This document shows positions 44,812 through 57,140 of a stretch of 64,000 nt of DNA, in pieces. The notes below the pieces were generated by a model. It did no database searches, was not told the origin of the DNA, and saw only the letters and a program-made list of their open reading frames with translations. Each line of letters begins with the position of its first letter. The first letter of the stretch is position 1. Made by a program: the position numbers and the translations under genes. The stretch spans positions 533,962 through 597,961 of the forward strand of contig JAEVLN010000033.1 of the NCBI GenBank assembly GCA_018350325.1, given 5' to 3'. The DNA comes from Globodera rostochiensis (Eukaryota > Nematoda > Chromadorea > Rhabditida > Heteroderidae).

Positions 44812-45470
44812 GGTAATCTTTCAGGATATAGTCTACTTAAGAGAGGCATTGAACGATGCTCCACCAGGATAACTTTCATAGCTTCCTGCTTGTTTTGCTA
44901 AATCTTTAGAGGCAGCTGCAGAAAAAAATCATGCGCAAATCATTGTCTTCAAAAAAAATGTTTTGTGTATCGGTAAATATAGCTTTCCTACAGGTAGCGC
45001 TCAAGTATAATTGGGACCAGAGCCAAAGTTCTGGTGTTTGTAGGATATCCTCGCTGAGTTTTTGCATGTATGTTGCTACCATCTCTTGGATCGATCGTTG
45101 CCTGGGCCTTTCAACCAATAAGATGGGCCTTACTTGGTGTACAAAAAGGGAAATTGGCAGAAGCTACCCCACCGGGAAAGTAACAGGCACCTTTAAGTTG
45201 CGTAATTTAGCCGATCATTGCCTAATTTTTTTACACATAATTCAACGATTTCTTTTTTAGCTTGTTTGTTTGGATAACCTATTCTTATATGTTTATCGAA
45301 TCTTCCTGGTCTTAGTATTGCTGGATCTAAGATTTTTTTCATAACAGAAAAAAAAATTAAATATCTTAATCAGATAACTGGTTCTCTTCTATCGCAATCG
45401 GTATAAAACCCATTTTTTTTAAAACTTTTTCTGCCGCTTTTTGTTCAGCAAACAGCCATAATTTCAGCAA
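44812..45470 (-). pseudogene. Mosaic of bacterial-like coding fragments
   Basis: On the minus strand several short frames read like bacterial proteins. (a) About 45470-45366: FAEQKAAEKVLKKMGFIPIA then a stop, like a protein C-terminus. (b) 45342-45193: ILDPAILRPGRFDKHIRIGY, the AAA+ ATPase sensor/Arg-finger region, with AT-rich codons (AGA, ATA, TTA), then a stop. (c) About 45120-44990: MVATYMQKLSEDILQTPELW, which recalls the C-terminus of LpxL/HtrB-type acyltransferases. (d) About 44900-44832: SKDLAKQAGSYESYPGG, which recalls class I ribonucleotide reductase large subunits. No fragment is complete and there are no introns. Source by inference: an endosymbiont such as Cardinium, known from cyst nematodes. 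The fragments are short, so each assignment is weak; the cluster of four is what makes it notable. Confidence 0.35.
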
Positions 45471-47250
45471 TAACTAATTATATTGTTCCTGAATATTATG
45501 CTTGTACAGGAGAAATAACTTCTGCAAAAATAAACAAATAATTTAAAAGATTTAACTACAAAATGTTTTATCCACAAAATCACTAAAGCCAAACTTACGG
45601 CACCGTATTTGTAACACCAGCATGGCCGAACACCCGTCGCGCTGTCGTGCAGCACGTGCAATGCTGCACGCAAGCTTGTAGTTGACTGCCACCAGCGCAT
45701 TTATTTTATTTACTTATCGTTTTGTTAATTCTTTGATGCAGTGTGTGCGTGAGATCTCCCAAGTATTGTATAATGAATGATAATCTTTTGTGATTTATTG
45801 AAAATGGTCAAATTGTCATCAAATCAGCTAACAGAATCGATTTGTTATGATTTCACCCAGTTTTTGACCAGATCAGAGTATCAGACATTTTTAATTGACC
45901 AGAACCTATCAACTGCAAAATGAAACAATTTTGGGGATCAAATTTTGTTAAGATGGGCAGCTTCAAATCTGACAAAAAAGGAATGAACTAAAATTTGCAT
46001 ATCTTTGTTCAGTTGAATGATCTTAATTATTTTAGTGTCATTGCAGAAAAATCAGAGATATATTAGCAATTTGATCGTCAAAAGCTAGTCAATTTAGTGA
46101 AAATTTGGATTTTCACTGATCCCAAAAGCCCGGCTCGGACTAAAAGGCGATACTCGTCCTGACGAGTTAAATTAAAAACCCCAAAAAGTACCCATCCGGG
46201 TCCAAGCCGATGATTATCCGTACCCAATTCTAAATAAGATGGCAGCCTATTTAGATAATGTTGTAATTTTGATTAGCGCCGTATCAATTATAGCCCGTCC
46301 GCTTTACATCGTTTCACAATTTGTAACGACAACATTTTGGGTCTTTTCGGATGAAAATATTTTAATTTAAATTGTTAAAAAGTCCTACTGTGTAGGGAAA
46401 GATATTTTTTTGTTCAATTCAATTCCAATCGAATTTTTGCATTTACTGAAGCATCCCCCCCCCCCATTTTATCCATTTGCCTCGGGCATCGTTTCTCCTG
46501 CCGTATTGCCCTGTCTCAGATCGCCGACTGATCCAATTCCTTCGTGGTGCAATCGTTGTGCTCTCCTCCCAAACATTTGCAGCCAATCCATCGGCAAAAT
46601 GCTGACCCCCAGAAACATTTCTTGCTCAAATTATTTGAATTTTTCACGATGGGGCACAAACTCATCAGAGTGTAATCTTTACAAATGGGAAAGGCAAAAA
46701 GACCCATCTAAAAAGGGGAGGGCACTAATCAGCGATATTCCCATTTCTGTCTTCCCCCCCCCTTTTTTTGCCTTCTCCGGTAGAGGGGGGGGGGGGGGGG
46801 GTCGATCAGTGAGAATTGTGGGCATAAAAAGGCACTCGCTCACATACAAAATTCATTTTTGCCATTCTCATTTATTTACTTTGTTACATTTGGTTGTTGA
46901 TTTTATCTTTCAAAATTCGTTCCCAAAGATATCTCTTTATTTTAATTAATTACTTAAAATATAAAAACCATAATGCGCATTAAGCAAGGTTTTACTTGGA
47001 TTTTACCATTTAGTTTTAGTCTAAATTAGAGATGATTATAACAAATTCATTAAGGCGAAAAGCATAGAGCCCCCACCCCCTTTAATAGACAATTTTTATT
47101 TCAATATTTAATGCAAAAAGTGCCAAAATTCTTTTCCTTTACTATTTGTTTTTGATTTATTTAAAAATTAAATTCTGAAAGCAAAATATTTGATAGAAGA
47201 TGTTAATAACTCTTTTATCTTTAGAAAGAATACAAATCATCTTCATCAAA
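45471..47250. other. Intergenic, no firm gene
   Basis: Low-information AT-rich sequence, then a segment at 46410-46949 with a C run (46456-46466) and a G run (46784-46801) and one long open frame on plus. That frame depends on the homopolymers and is not considered a gene. The upstream flank of the membrane protein gene at 47251 shows no clear TATA box. Confidence 0.4.
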
Positions 47251-48202
47251 ATGGGATCATCTTCATCGTCCTCATCAAGCGGTGCGGACTGGAAACCAGT
47301 CACCCCCTGTGGCTGCGGGTGCGAGCATTATCGTGCCGTTAAAGAGGAATGGCAGACTCATCCAATGAGCGCCAAAAACAAAATTCTCATCAACACCGCA
47401 AAAACTCTTTTTGCTTTAAGCGGTGGAATCTTCATCTTGGTTAACTGCTAAAAAATTTATAATTTAAAAATTAATTTACAGTTAGCGGCTCCTGATACGG
47501 TGCACCACGCGGTTTTGGTTTATTTTGTCTGTGGCAAGTGTGGCAATGAGAACCGGCGCACTTACGACTTTTTCGATACTGGCAAAGAACGCGGGTACTA
47601 ATTTCTTTCAGTTAACTAATCAAACAATCAATTTGAAGCAAAGGCCTTAAAACAATAATCTCAAAATGCTTTAAAAATTGGACGAGGAAATTTAGATAAA
47701 ATTAAATTATTTTTTCTTATAGCGCTTTTAAGCATTTGTCACTTCCAAAATAGAGTTGGCCGGGATTGGTATTGAAATGGACAATTTTTTCCACTTTTCA
47801 AAATTTATTCAAAACTCCCTTGTTTTAGTTGGGGCTACTACCGTCGCTATTACAAAATTGTTGCGACCAACGAACTGGATGTTTCTTATGAAGGAGTCGA
47901 GGATGTTTATCGTCGTATGTGGACGAAATACAAATTGTTGGATGCCAACTGTGAAGATTGGGCACGCGACTTCAATTATTGTGGTATAAAGTCGCTCTTC
48001 TTTTTCTTATTGGTTTTCATTTCAAAAGCATTAATAAATTTCTTATTTAGTTAACGACAAATCTAAAGAGGAAGCAGCAGCGAAGCGCGCGCTCTACAGA
48101 GGTATGGGGGAGGCGGCGGTATTTATATTCTGCGTTATTTTGTTCGCTTACTGTTGTTTTTTGGGACTTTGGACGACGTTTTGGGTTGTTTCTTTAATTT
48201 AA
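47251..48202 (+). CDS. Small Cys-containing membrane protein, unknown family
   Basis: Four exons join in phase: 47251-47439, 47482-47594, 47829-47983, 48051-48202 (202 aa). The N-terminus has a Ser run followed by WKPVTPCGCGCEHYRAVKEE and a hydrophobic LFALSGGIFIL. Exon 2 has HHAVLVYFVCGKCGNENRRT (a possible CxxC metal site). Exon 3 has GWGYYRRYYK and YKLLDANCEDWARDF. Exon 4 is basic/acidic, then ends with a strong membrane helix (VFIFCVILFAYCCFLGLW) close to the C-terminus, so a tail-anchored or single-pass protein is likely. An in-frame upstream ATG at 47200 would add 17 residues; I preferred 47251 (ATGGGATCATC). A decayed copy of exons 2-4 is at 57141-58048. The function is unknown to me. 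Confidence 0.7.
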
Positions 48203-51200
48203 AGATCTAATCGATGGCCTATTATTTTTGTTGTTTGGGATCAAATTAAATTTCTATGCATAAATTCTGCTATCAAAAGAATAAGAAGTTTGATGAGTCC
48301 GGACAAAAGAATTTTGCACAAAAAACCAAATGTGGGTACAAAATATACGGCCAAAATTTTATTTATGTGTACATCATTTAATTTCCATTGCTTTTCAACT
48401 ATAGATTAGTTGTGCCGTTGGCTGCTCACGGCACGCCATTTTTTGAGGCCTTGGTTATCAGGGCTGTCGATATCGTTTCCTCAAAATACGATACGAAAGT
48501 ATTTTAACCAGATGGATAAATTTGAAATTAAGCTAAAGTTGAAACTTGGCTAAAATTGTACTCAAAAATTCATTATGTTATCGAAACAAACTCAAAAAAC
48601 ACAATGACAACCCATTTTGGGCAACTTTTTGTGGCTCATAACTTTCTTCACAGTGGTTTCCGGCACAACACTTTTTGCGGATTCTTACTCAGCTCGACGA
48701 GAGGAATCGATTGGAAGTATTTTATTCGGATCTGATCTTAGATGATTTTGAAAATCTATGATTATTCGATATAAAATTCTTGTATTCAAAAGATATAAAG
48801 AAAACAGTCAAAAATCAGTGAATTTTCTAACGATCAAAAGTCGTCCATTCCCTCACCAAAGGCATTGGTCCGTAAAAACAATTTTTTAGTTTTGTTCTCA
48901 AAATTTGTCTGATTTTTGTTCGAATAAAGAAGTTTAATCTTTCGAGACTCGATTCTTAATACTCAAAAATCAGAAACTATTTCTCTCATCGAACGTGACC
49001 AAAATGGAAGTTTTGAAGTAATTAAGATAATTCAACTTTACAAAGTCATGAATTTTAAAATATTCATCCATTTGGAAGTTCAGTGACATTCCTCAGTGGA
49101 TTTCCTGGCCCGGCCGGCGGTGCCAGCAGCCGTTGGCGTGCCGATAAGCACTTACAACGAGATTTTGAATTTTCTGACGAAACTTTCCAAACTGCAGTCG
49201 CTTATTTCTTTGCTTGGGGGTCCAAAACAGTTCCGGTTTCAAAATCAAAAAATTTGTAAATGCGGCCAAAAATTTTAAAAAATCAGAAAAATGTAAAAAA
49301 ATTAATGAAAAAACTTAGTAATGGTATTTCTCGTCATGTTTGACTTAGTTTAACAACTCAGAATCACTACAATCGAAATCAACAGTCAAATTTTTTGGGT
49401 TCTCCCGAGACCAGGGCAGTATCTACTTTTGGTGTTGGGGGGTCCGACGTCGCCAACGACGCCATCGGGAAAATTTTTTTATAATTTTTAACGTTTTTGT
49501 TAAGTAAAATATGTAAAATTTTAAAAATTTTGCCGATTTTTGAATTTTCAAAAATCCAATTTTTTGAAAATTCTGCTTCTGGAAGCAGGTGGGTCGGCGG
49601 CGCCGATAGGTGCCGCCGAGAAAATTTTGAATTTTTGACTCAATTTGTTAAGAGATTTGCGACCAAAATTTAAAATGCGGTAATTTTTTTGAAGTTTTTA
49701 AGAGCTAAGAGAGGTCCGACGTTCTGACAAACGCCGTAAACTTTTTTATGGAATGTCTTAAGAAAAATGGCCAAATAATTAATTTTGCAAAACAACAGGG
49801 TCACCAACCCAAAATTTTGGTAAATCAGTAAGTTGCCAACAATAAATTTTTTTAAATCAAAATAGCAGTCGAAAAAGCAGCGTGTTTTATTCAATTACCA
49901 CTGAAGATGGCGTTTATATAGTTCTCGTAAACCCAAAGGGATTTTCCGCTGACAGTTTAAAATTTAATTATTTTGCTTATTTCAGTATATAAATGTGCAC
50001 CTTTGCATTTTTTGTAGTTTTAATGTCAAAAATAAAAAATTGCCCTTTTATTCTTCTTAGCCATTTAGGAGTACAAAACCTCAATTTTACATTTTGCAAC
50101 ATTCATAATTAATTATGGAATCGTATTCCTTTTATTATTTAGTGTGCCCTCAAGCAATTGGCGGCTCGCTTTCTTCTTCTGTCCATTTTCTCAATGCGGC
50201 AATGCCTTGTCCGCGTGGAGGCCCGATGCCGGCGTCGGGTCGCCCTTTGGTTCGCCGAGGAAGAAGAACATTTGGTTGCGGAAGCGTTCAATCGCGTCGC
50301 GGTCTTCCATAAAGTGGCGAATGCCCTGTGGCTAATCATCTCGTATACTTCCTCAGATTTAATTCTACGGCCCCAAAACCCCCATAAAGAACCCTTTTGG
50401 CAACTTTTAAAACTCAGTGTGAACGTCCTGTCACGATAAGTAATACGTAATTACGAGCACCCTGTTTTGGAGCTAGCTTACACGGGAAAAAATTGATAAA
50501 AATGCATTTTTTTTTGGGCCCTTTTTGGTGCTTATAATCCGTTCCCAAGAGTTAATTAATCGACTATTTTATACAAATATGATAAAATCTTTTATTTTAA
50601 TTTTATGTGCAACACAATTTGAATGCTGCGATTTTATATCAAAAATTTGCGAGTTTTTTTATTATTCGCCATTTTGTTTGCCAGATTTAGTTTTGGCGTG
50701 ATTAATTCCATATAAAAGGCCAAAAGATGTTATTTTGTCAATTGGTCCGGTGACATTTTCTGCGATGGAATGAACAATTTGGCAAATAAACACTGAAGAA
50801 TAAATAAATGATGTTTCTAAATAACCAAAAACTTTTTCCCAAATTGGGCAATATGAATTTAAAAAAATGCCGAAAGGGGTAAATTTATGAAATTTAAAAA
50901 ACTGAACATCCAAAACAACAACAGTAAGTGAACAAAAGAGCGCAGAATTTATTCAAAAAACAATTCTGTAAAATCATCTTCAATGGACAGTGGAGCCATC
51001 AAAATGGCTGACCCTAAAATATAACTGTAATTTTGATTCTTTGCTATGTTAAATACTTATAAATAATGGTTACTTAGACGAATTGGTTTGAGACATTTGA
51101 TGATAGCATCTGTAGAAATTTTTGCCCGATTTTGGCCATAACTTTTTTGTGCTTTGTCTAATCGTCAAGCTATAAATGAAAGCATCAAAATCGAGAAGAC

Positions 51201-51309
51201 GGGACATGAATAAATTTAATTCTGAGCCTTTCGTGTTTAGACAGGCATTAGAAAAGGCTTGTTGGATGGGCCCTTTGGAGTTTTGTAAAAAAGTGCACGA
51301 AAATAGAAA
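48203..51309. other. Long intergenic region with orphan fragments
   Basis: The first 180 bp repeat at 58180-58325. A hAT-like end is at 48459. At 50143-50331, after an acceptor TTATTTAG, a GC-rich frame reads LAARFLLLSIFSMRQCLVRV and ALWFAEEEEHLVAEAFNRVA; it may be an exon fragment, but no partners were found and all frames there are open. 49430-49630 holds GGCGGCGCCGA-type repeat words. Nothing else is supportable. Confidence 0.4.
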
Positions 51310-51716
51310 TATAGAGGATGCCCAAAGTTCCACGTCACCTCACCCGCTTAAAGCAGCCCCTGTCATATGCAAAGTTCAATTCAGATTTATCGACCAATAT
51401 CTCTGCTTCTTTGGCCATTTACTCTGTCTAGGGGCGCTTTTTCCATACAATACATTAGCGGTAATGCTTCAACCCCCCCCCCCCCCCAAAATTGGCATAA
51501 ACAGGGGGCCCCAAATGCCGCGCGACCATTTGGCATATATCTTTGTTGGAGTAAGGAAAAATGCCAACGCATTCTCTCGCGTTCCCTCCACTCTCTTCGT
51601 TGACAATGCTATTTTAAAACAAAGGCACTTCTAAGCCCGCGATTAAAGCCGTATAAAATCGGTGGCATGCAGCAATAGCCATCATTCAAAACGATTTTTA
51701 TTTTTATTAACTCAAA
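51310..51716 (+). promoter_or_regulatory. Promoter of the small secreted-protein gene, TATA and ATGCCA sites
   Basis: GTATAAAAT at 51651-51659 lies 58 bp before the start codon at 51717. ATGCCA hexamers (either strand) are at 51493-51498, 51531-51536, 51561-51566 and 51663-51668. The block is the plus-strand counterpart of 14505-14930, with the same C run, the CTCCACTCTCTTCGTT phrase and spacing to the ATG. Similarity between the two loci extends upstream to about 51185 / 15030. Confidence 0.6.
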
Positions 51717-52577
51717 ATGCCCACCTTTCTCTTCTTGGCCGCAATTTGCTTGCTTGTGGCCGCTTCCATTCTGCTGGAAACGGGTCAGAAAAAATTTGTT
51801 TCAAATTAAAAATCTGGCGCAATATTTCATCGCTTTTTTCAGTGTGTGTGGTGACTAACAAAAAACAAAAATTTATGTAAATATCGAAATATATATTTTT
51901 AATTTAAATTTTTGACTGACTTACGTAGAGAATTCAGATGCATCGCCAAAAAAAAACGCCAAACTCGAAAAAGGATCATCCAGTTCTGGCAAAGCTCAAT
52001 CAAGCCCAGGTGTTCTAAAAGCTTTCACCGGATTGCTTGCGTTGGTTTGTGTTTGAATTCTTTTTTTTGCTTAAAATGAATTTCATGAAAAAATCTTAAA
52101 GCAAAGTGGCCTTGGCTTGGCTCATGGAAGACAGACGCCTTCTGAAGTAACATTCAAAGTGCCAGCCGTAAATAATCAACGTAAAAGTTTTTTTTTGAAA
52201 CGATAAATTCTAATAGAATTTTGTTTATCCACAAGACAAAAATAATTTCCTTGACATTAAAAGAAGTAAATTTATTAAAATAATTTTTGCTTTTCACTAT
52301 TGCCGAAATTTTATTTTCATAAAAATTTTGAAAACTCTGAAAAAAAATACGCAACTCGGAAATAGGGTTGAACTCGGAATTCTAACCATTTCTGTTAACG
52401 ATTTAGTCGGCGATATTTAAAGAATGAAAACTATGAAACCACATTACCTTTATTTACTTAGTAAAAATAATCTTTAAACTAAATCAATAAATTTTTACTT
52501 TTTAAGCTTCTACACCGGAAGTGATAATGACCAATGATTATGCCCCTGTCAGAAAAAGGCCACCGATTCACAACTGA
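51717..52577 (+). CDS. Small secreted protein, effector candidate
   Basis: Four exons join in phase: 51717-51783, 51929-52044, 52102-52180, 52507-52577 (110 aa). Exon 1 encodes the signal peptide (MPTFLFLAAICLLVAASILL), one residue different from that of the secreted SPRY gene at 14504. Exon 2 is the Ser/Lys linker (ENSDASPKKNAKLEKGSSSS), also shared. Exons 3-4 (GLGLAHGRQTPSEVTFKVPA; YAPVRKRPPIHN) are unrelated to SPRY and I do not recognise them. The exon 2 donor is uncertain: use of an earlier GT (after SSP) would shift the frame and give a shorter end, so the 3' half is less certain than the 5' half. By its promoter and signal peptide it would be secreted, possibly from the dorsal gland; function unknown. 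Confidence 0.6.
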
Positions 52578-54321
52578 AAGTGCAAACTTTTAAATAAATC
52601 TTTTCAAAACAAAATAATGCAATTCAATTACATAGAATTTACAATTTTCCTTTAATTCTTAATTTAAGCTTTTTGCATTCCCGGAGTTGAACAAAAATCT
52701 GAATTGGGCGATTGTGCGCATTTGGCTAGCTATAAGATGAATGCGAATGATTTAATTTCTGTCGTAATTTACCTTTGGTTTTGTTATTTTGAATTATGGG
52801 TCACTGTGTTTTTTTATTGCATAAACTGTCCATCCATAACAGGTGAAGCTGTCCGTTCCGTATTACGTGTTCCGTTTTTTTGACACGGACGGCATCCCTG
52901 ATCCATAAACTAAAATTTGAAGGGTTAAACTGCTTTGAATTCCGATCAATGATGTAACTGGATTAAAGAGTACATTGTCGTTGTTGGTAGCTGTTGAAAA
53001 GTAAAGCCTTAAAAATTCGCAGAATGCTCTTTAGGGCGCGACATGAATTTTTTGTTCATTAAAAAAATCAGGAAATTTTTGAAATATTTTGATGTATTTA
53101 CAGCTCCATCCGCGTATATTCGCAATTTTTTTTTAAAGATTTACCAATATCCATCACCAATGACCCATTTGAATTTATCTTCTTTTCAAAAAGCTCTCCC
53201 CCAAAACCCTCTCTGCTACAGTTGTTCAACAAACGCCCAAAGTGTTTTGGCCTGTTCAACTGAGCGCCAGCGCTCAGTTTTCCCTGGTTTTACTTTGACA
53301 TAAATATTTTGTAATTGTTTATTATTTGTTTTTAAATATTAAAAAAAGTAAAATAATACATAGTTTAAATATTAAAAAATATTAGTTTAAAAGATTTAAT
53401 GAGTTTTGGGACGAAGATAAAACTCGAGTGTCCGTTTCCAAGTACTGTACTTGCCATCCAAGTACACATGGAAACCATAGTGCCAAACCAATTTGAGCAA
53501 ATGCTGTTGTAACATTTATGTATATGTTAGGGTTATGCTGGAATTAAGCGGTTAATTTTGGAAATTCTAAATTTGAATGTCTATAACTTTTTTTAAACTC
53601 AACCAAATGGAACAATTTTTATTTTGTTTTTATAATCATGTTTGTATAATATTATTTTATTTATTATTTCATTATTCCCTTCAGCGCGATTTAATTTTCA
53701 TCTGAATTAATTGCTTCGTTTGCAGCTTTTTGGCTCTTCGACAACCATTTAATTGTCATTATAAAATTTTGTGTTATCTTCCTGATAAAAATAAATAAAA
53801 TTGCAATATTTATTGTTTAAACGGCAGTAACTTGCGTATATCCGGATCAAACCGAATTTTTGGTTTTCGAAACACCGCCATTTTGTGGGTCAGCGTTTTG
53901 CCCAACAAATTCAAATGAATGCAAAGGCAAAGTTCCCTTTGCTGCCTGACAAATAAATTGAATGATCTATCAAAAAATACGGAAAATTCCAATTCCCCAT
54001 TTATTCACAGGCTTTCTTAGCAATTTCCATTCAACAGTTCTGTTGGCATCGGATCCTTTCTGTTTTATCACAATTCTTTGGGTCAACATTTTGCCGGAAG
54101 CGAATAAAACATTCAAATTTATGATGAAAAGGGATTAATTTTCAAATGTGAAAAATGTCCATCCCCCGTTTTTGCGTCAACATTTGCCCAAAGAAAAGTC
54201 CATTCAATTTATAAGATAATCCCAACTTTCAGTCTATAAATACATTGAATCATAACGGTTAAATGTTCATTATTGAGAAAATCAATTTATTAATAATTTA
54301 TTATTCCTTTCTCTAATTTAG
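52578..54321. other. Intergenic, no gene seen
   Basis: AT-rich spacer. Only the inverted repeat core at 53868-53965 is recognisable. Open frames at 53043-53303 and 53810-53992 have no domain. Confidence 0.45.
53868..53965 (-). repeat. Dispersed repeat core, copy 3
   Basis: Only the conserved core of about 90 bp of the family at 19385 is present, in inverted orientation (GTTTTGCCCAACAAATTCAA ... AAAGTTCCCTTTGCTGCCTG). That this core alone is kept suggests it is the mobile or functional part. Confidence 0.6.
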
Positions 54322-56141
54322 GCCTATTTGCTGAAGAGCGTCTTTTACGGGACAGAATTGCCGAATTGGAACACCAACATTCGCCAAAGATTATAAAAAA
54401 GAAATGCAAATCGGTAAAATATTTAAACTTTCCTTAAAATTTTGTTAGCCAACGTACTTTATTTAGATCTTATCGAGTCGTGGGCGCAATTGTTCTTTTT
54501 ATTTTTGTCACTTATGTTATCCGTGAATTAAATGGTCAAAAGGAACATCGTCTCAAAAAAAACGACCAAATTCAGCAAAACAATGGCAAACAATGCAAGG
54601 CTAAGCAGGAGGAGGAACAAGCAAAGCTCGATCAATTGAAAGTGCGTTTTGTTTTTGATCAAGGAAACACCGATTTTTACTGTCTCCGTCGGGCCCAATC
54701 TATAATTTTTAAATAATTTTCAGATCTAAAGTTTTATAATTTAGCATTTGGGGGAAAAGATCAAGCAAATGGAACTGGAATTGATGAAGGAAGAAGCAAA
54801 GGATGTCAAGGAGGAATTGAAGGACATGAAAAAAGGGGGTGAGAACACTTAAACTCATAAAATACAGCTAGCCAACGTTTGGACTTTTAGATCCTTATGG
54901 AATCATGTGCTCAATTGTGCAATTAATTCCTTATCGAATCATCTCAGTTGTTTTATTTATTTTCTTAATTTTTGGGTACTACCTGAATAAGCAAAAGGAA
55001 AATCGTCGCAAAATGAATAGTAAGTGCAAGTTCTCATCGAACAAATAAGAATAAAAAATTTAAAATGAGCAACAGAACATTGGCGACTAGCAGAAGAAAC
55101 GCCGTCTTAAATGATATACAATAGAAGAACTTTGTTCAGACGGAAATTTCCTGCCTTTTTAGGCACCCGTTTGAGCCTAAAAATTATATTTCTTAGGGCT
55201 GAACCCTCAAAATCGATGGGATTCCGCTGCATGTCACGGGGACCTGACGCTCTCCGAGCCCGATCGATTGATTGTCCAATTTATTGGAGAAAATTTGGGT
55301 AAATATTGTTCTGTTAAAATGATTTGATTAAATCGGTTTATGAAAAGAGTTTACAAATTTTTTTGCATTAACTTCTTTTCAGGGTGTCGCTCTGTGTTCG
55401 CTGAACGGCCAATTCCAAAAAAGGATTTTGGCATTTTCTACTATGAAGTGACCATCTTGGAGCAAGAATAGTAAGTTAAATATAAATAGTTTAGCTTCGA
55501 AACTGCTTTAGAAGCATTTTCCTTTAAAAAAATTATATTTAGCGGTATTTACATTGGACTTGCGACCAAACAAATGCCCTTGGCCAAATGGGTTGGAGGT
55601 CACAACGGCTCTTACGCATACGAAAGTAATGGCAATTTTTGGGGCCACGCTGCGGTTAAGGGCTGTTTCCATCTTGGTGAAAGTCCGTACATCGGAGGAA
55701 AGCCCAAATTTGGCGTCCACAACGTCATTGGCTGCGCCGTGGATTTGGCAACTCGCCAAATCATTTACACAAAAAATGGACAGCGTTTGGGTGAGAAAGG
55801 AAAAGATGAATATTAAAAATAGTACATATTTTATTAAATTTTATTTAAGTCCTAATAATTTTGGATTTAGTGATTTTGTGAATGCTTGAAATATTTTGCA
55901 TTTATTTCTTTTAATTATTTATTCTCTTTTTATTTTTTAAGAAACTGCCGGGTTGAATGTCGATTTTGGCGCCGATTTGTTCCCATGCGTTACGTTGTAT
56001 GGACCTGGCACCAAAATTGAAGCGAATTTTGGCCCGAACTTTGAATTTAACATTGCGATAGAATTAGAAACTGAAAAACGAGGAGATTTATGGGATTTTG
56101 CTGTTGACGGTTTCTGTCTTTTATTGTTGTTTGTCGATTAA
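54322..56141 (+). CDS. SPRY domain protein with two membrane-helix exons
   Basis: Plus-strand exons: 54322-54413, 54467-54641, 54745-54838, 54891-55019, 55197-55298, 55383-55470, 55543-55790, 55942-56141. The first exon ([17 protein letters not shown]) is homologous to a coiled-coil exon of the 36503-41013 gene. Exon 2 has a membrane helix ([18 protein letters not shown]) and Gln/Lys-rich coil; exon 3 a coil ([18 protein letters not shown]); exon 4 a second helix ([18 protein letters not shown]). The last four are SPRY ([57 protein letters not shown]). From exon 2 on all phases agree; exon 1 to exon 2 does not, so either exon 1 is not used or the 5' end is damaged. The C-terminus has an extra ~25 residues and a hydrophobic end ([10 protein letters not shown]) not seen in the relatives. 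No start codon was fixed. Confidence 0.62.
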
Positions 56142-57140
56142 CAATTTAATTGCTTCCGAATTTGTCAATTATTTCGAGAAAAACAAATCCAACATACTAA
56201 TTTTTTAGCTATAAATTTGTTTTTACGCAATTTAACGATTAAAAAACCTGACCCGGGGAACTACCGTATTTCCTCTATTAGAACCCCCATTTTGCGACGA
56301 TGGGAGGAGGGAATTGTCCAAAAAAACTGTTGTGGGGAATCATCCAAAAAACTGTGGTCAACAACTAAAAATTCTCCGTACGACTAAAGAAATTATGGCT
56401 CCAAATATTTCTGTGGCGGGATTTGAAAGTACCCCTTATTTCATGTATAAAGATAAGGGAATTGGTGCGGTATACTCAGTTACCGCTTTCTGCGCCGCTT
56501 CTCCAAGATATCGGGGTTAGTCAAAAAACACCAGGTTAATCACTTACGTACAGTACACAAAATTAATTTTGTGGCAAAATGGTTAGTAGAGAGCCATTTC
56601 CTCTCTCTCCCTGTCTCTCACTCCCTGTCTCTCTCTCCTCTCTCTCCCTGTCTCTCTTTCTCTCCCCGTCTCTCTCTCTTTCTCTCCCTGTCTCTATCTC
56701 CTCTTTCTCCCTGTCTCTCTCTCTCTCTCTGTCTCTCATTCTCTCTTCCCTTTTGTGCCCTTGTCCTCTGTTTGTTTCTAGGGTTACGTAGAACACCTCG
56801 GATTTTGCGAATGTCTACCCCGGATCGGAATTCGATCATTTTTCGAAAGTTCAGCCAAGTGAAAAATAATTTATGTATGAACCCAAAAAGCTTAAATCTT
56901 CAAAAATGCCCGAAATCTTTGTAAATATTAAATTCTTAACGGGTTAGAAAATGCAGTATAAAAAATTAATCGAACCAAAAAAGCGTGTATTTTCAAAAAT
57001 GTTTGAATTCGGGTTCGGGGTTCCACATTTGCAAGTCCTTAAAATTATAAACATTCAAAATTTAAAAAATTCAGCGGGACCGCAATTCTGAATGATTGCC
57101 AAATATTTTAATATTTTATATACTTTAAAATTAATTTAAG
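56142..57140. other. Intergenic with CT-rich microsatellite
   Basis: A CTCTCTCCCTGTCTCTC-type microsatellite at 56587-56755 gives open frames on both strands (Ser/Leu and Arg/Glu), none of them a gene. The rest has no recognised coding region. Confidence 0.5.
56587..56755. repeat. CT-rich microsatellite (CTCTCTCCCTGT)
   Basis: Irregular tandem CTCTCTCCCTGTCTCTCT units over about 170 bp. All open frames across it are low-complexity translations. Confidence 0.9.

Noticed and set aside
46410..46949. 179-codon plus-strand open frame
   Set aside because: It runs through C and G homopolymers whose length sets the frame, has no domain and no splice context.
50115..50439. GC-rich open frames on both strands
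   Set aside because: One may be an exon fragment, but no partner exon, start or domain was found, so it is mentioned only in the intergenic entry.
56563..56924. Open frames of 70-117 codons on both strands
   Set aside because: Pure CT/GA microsatellite translations.
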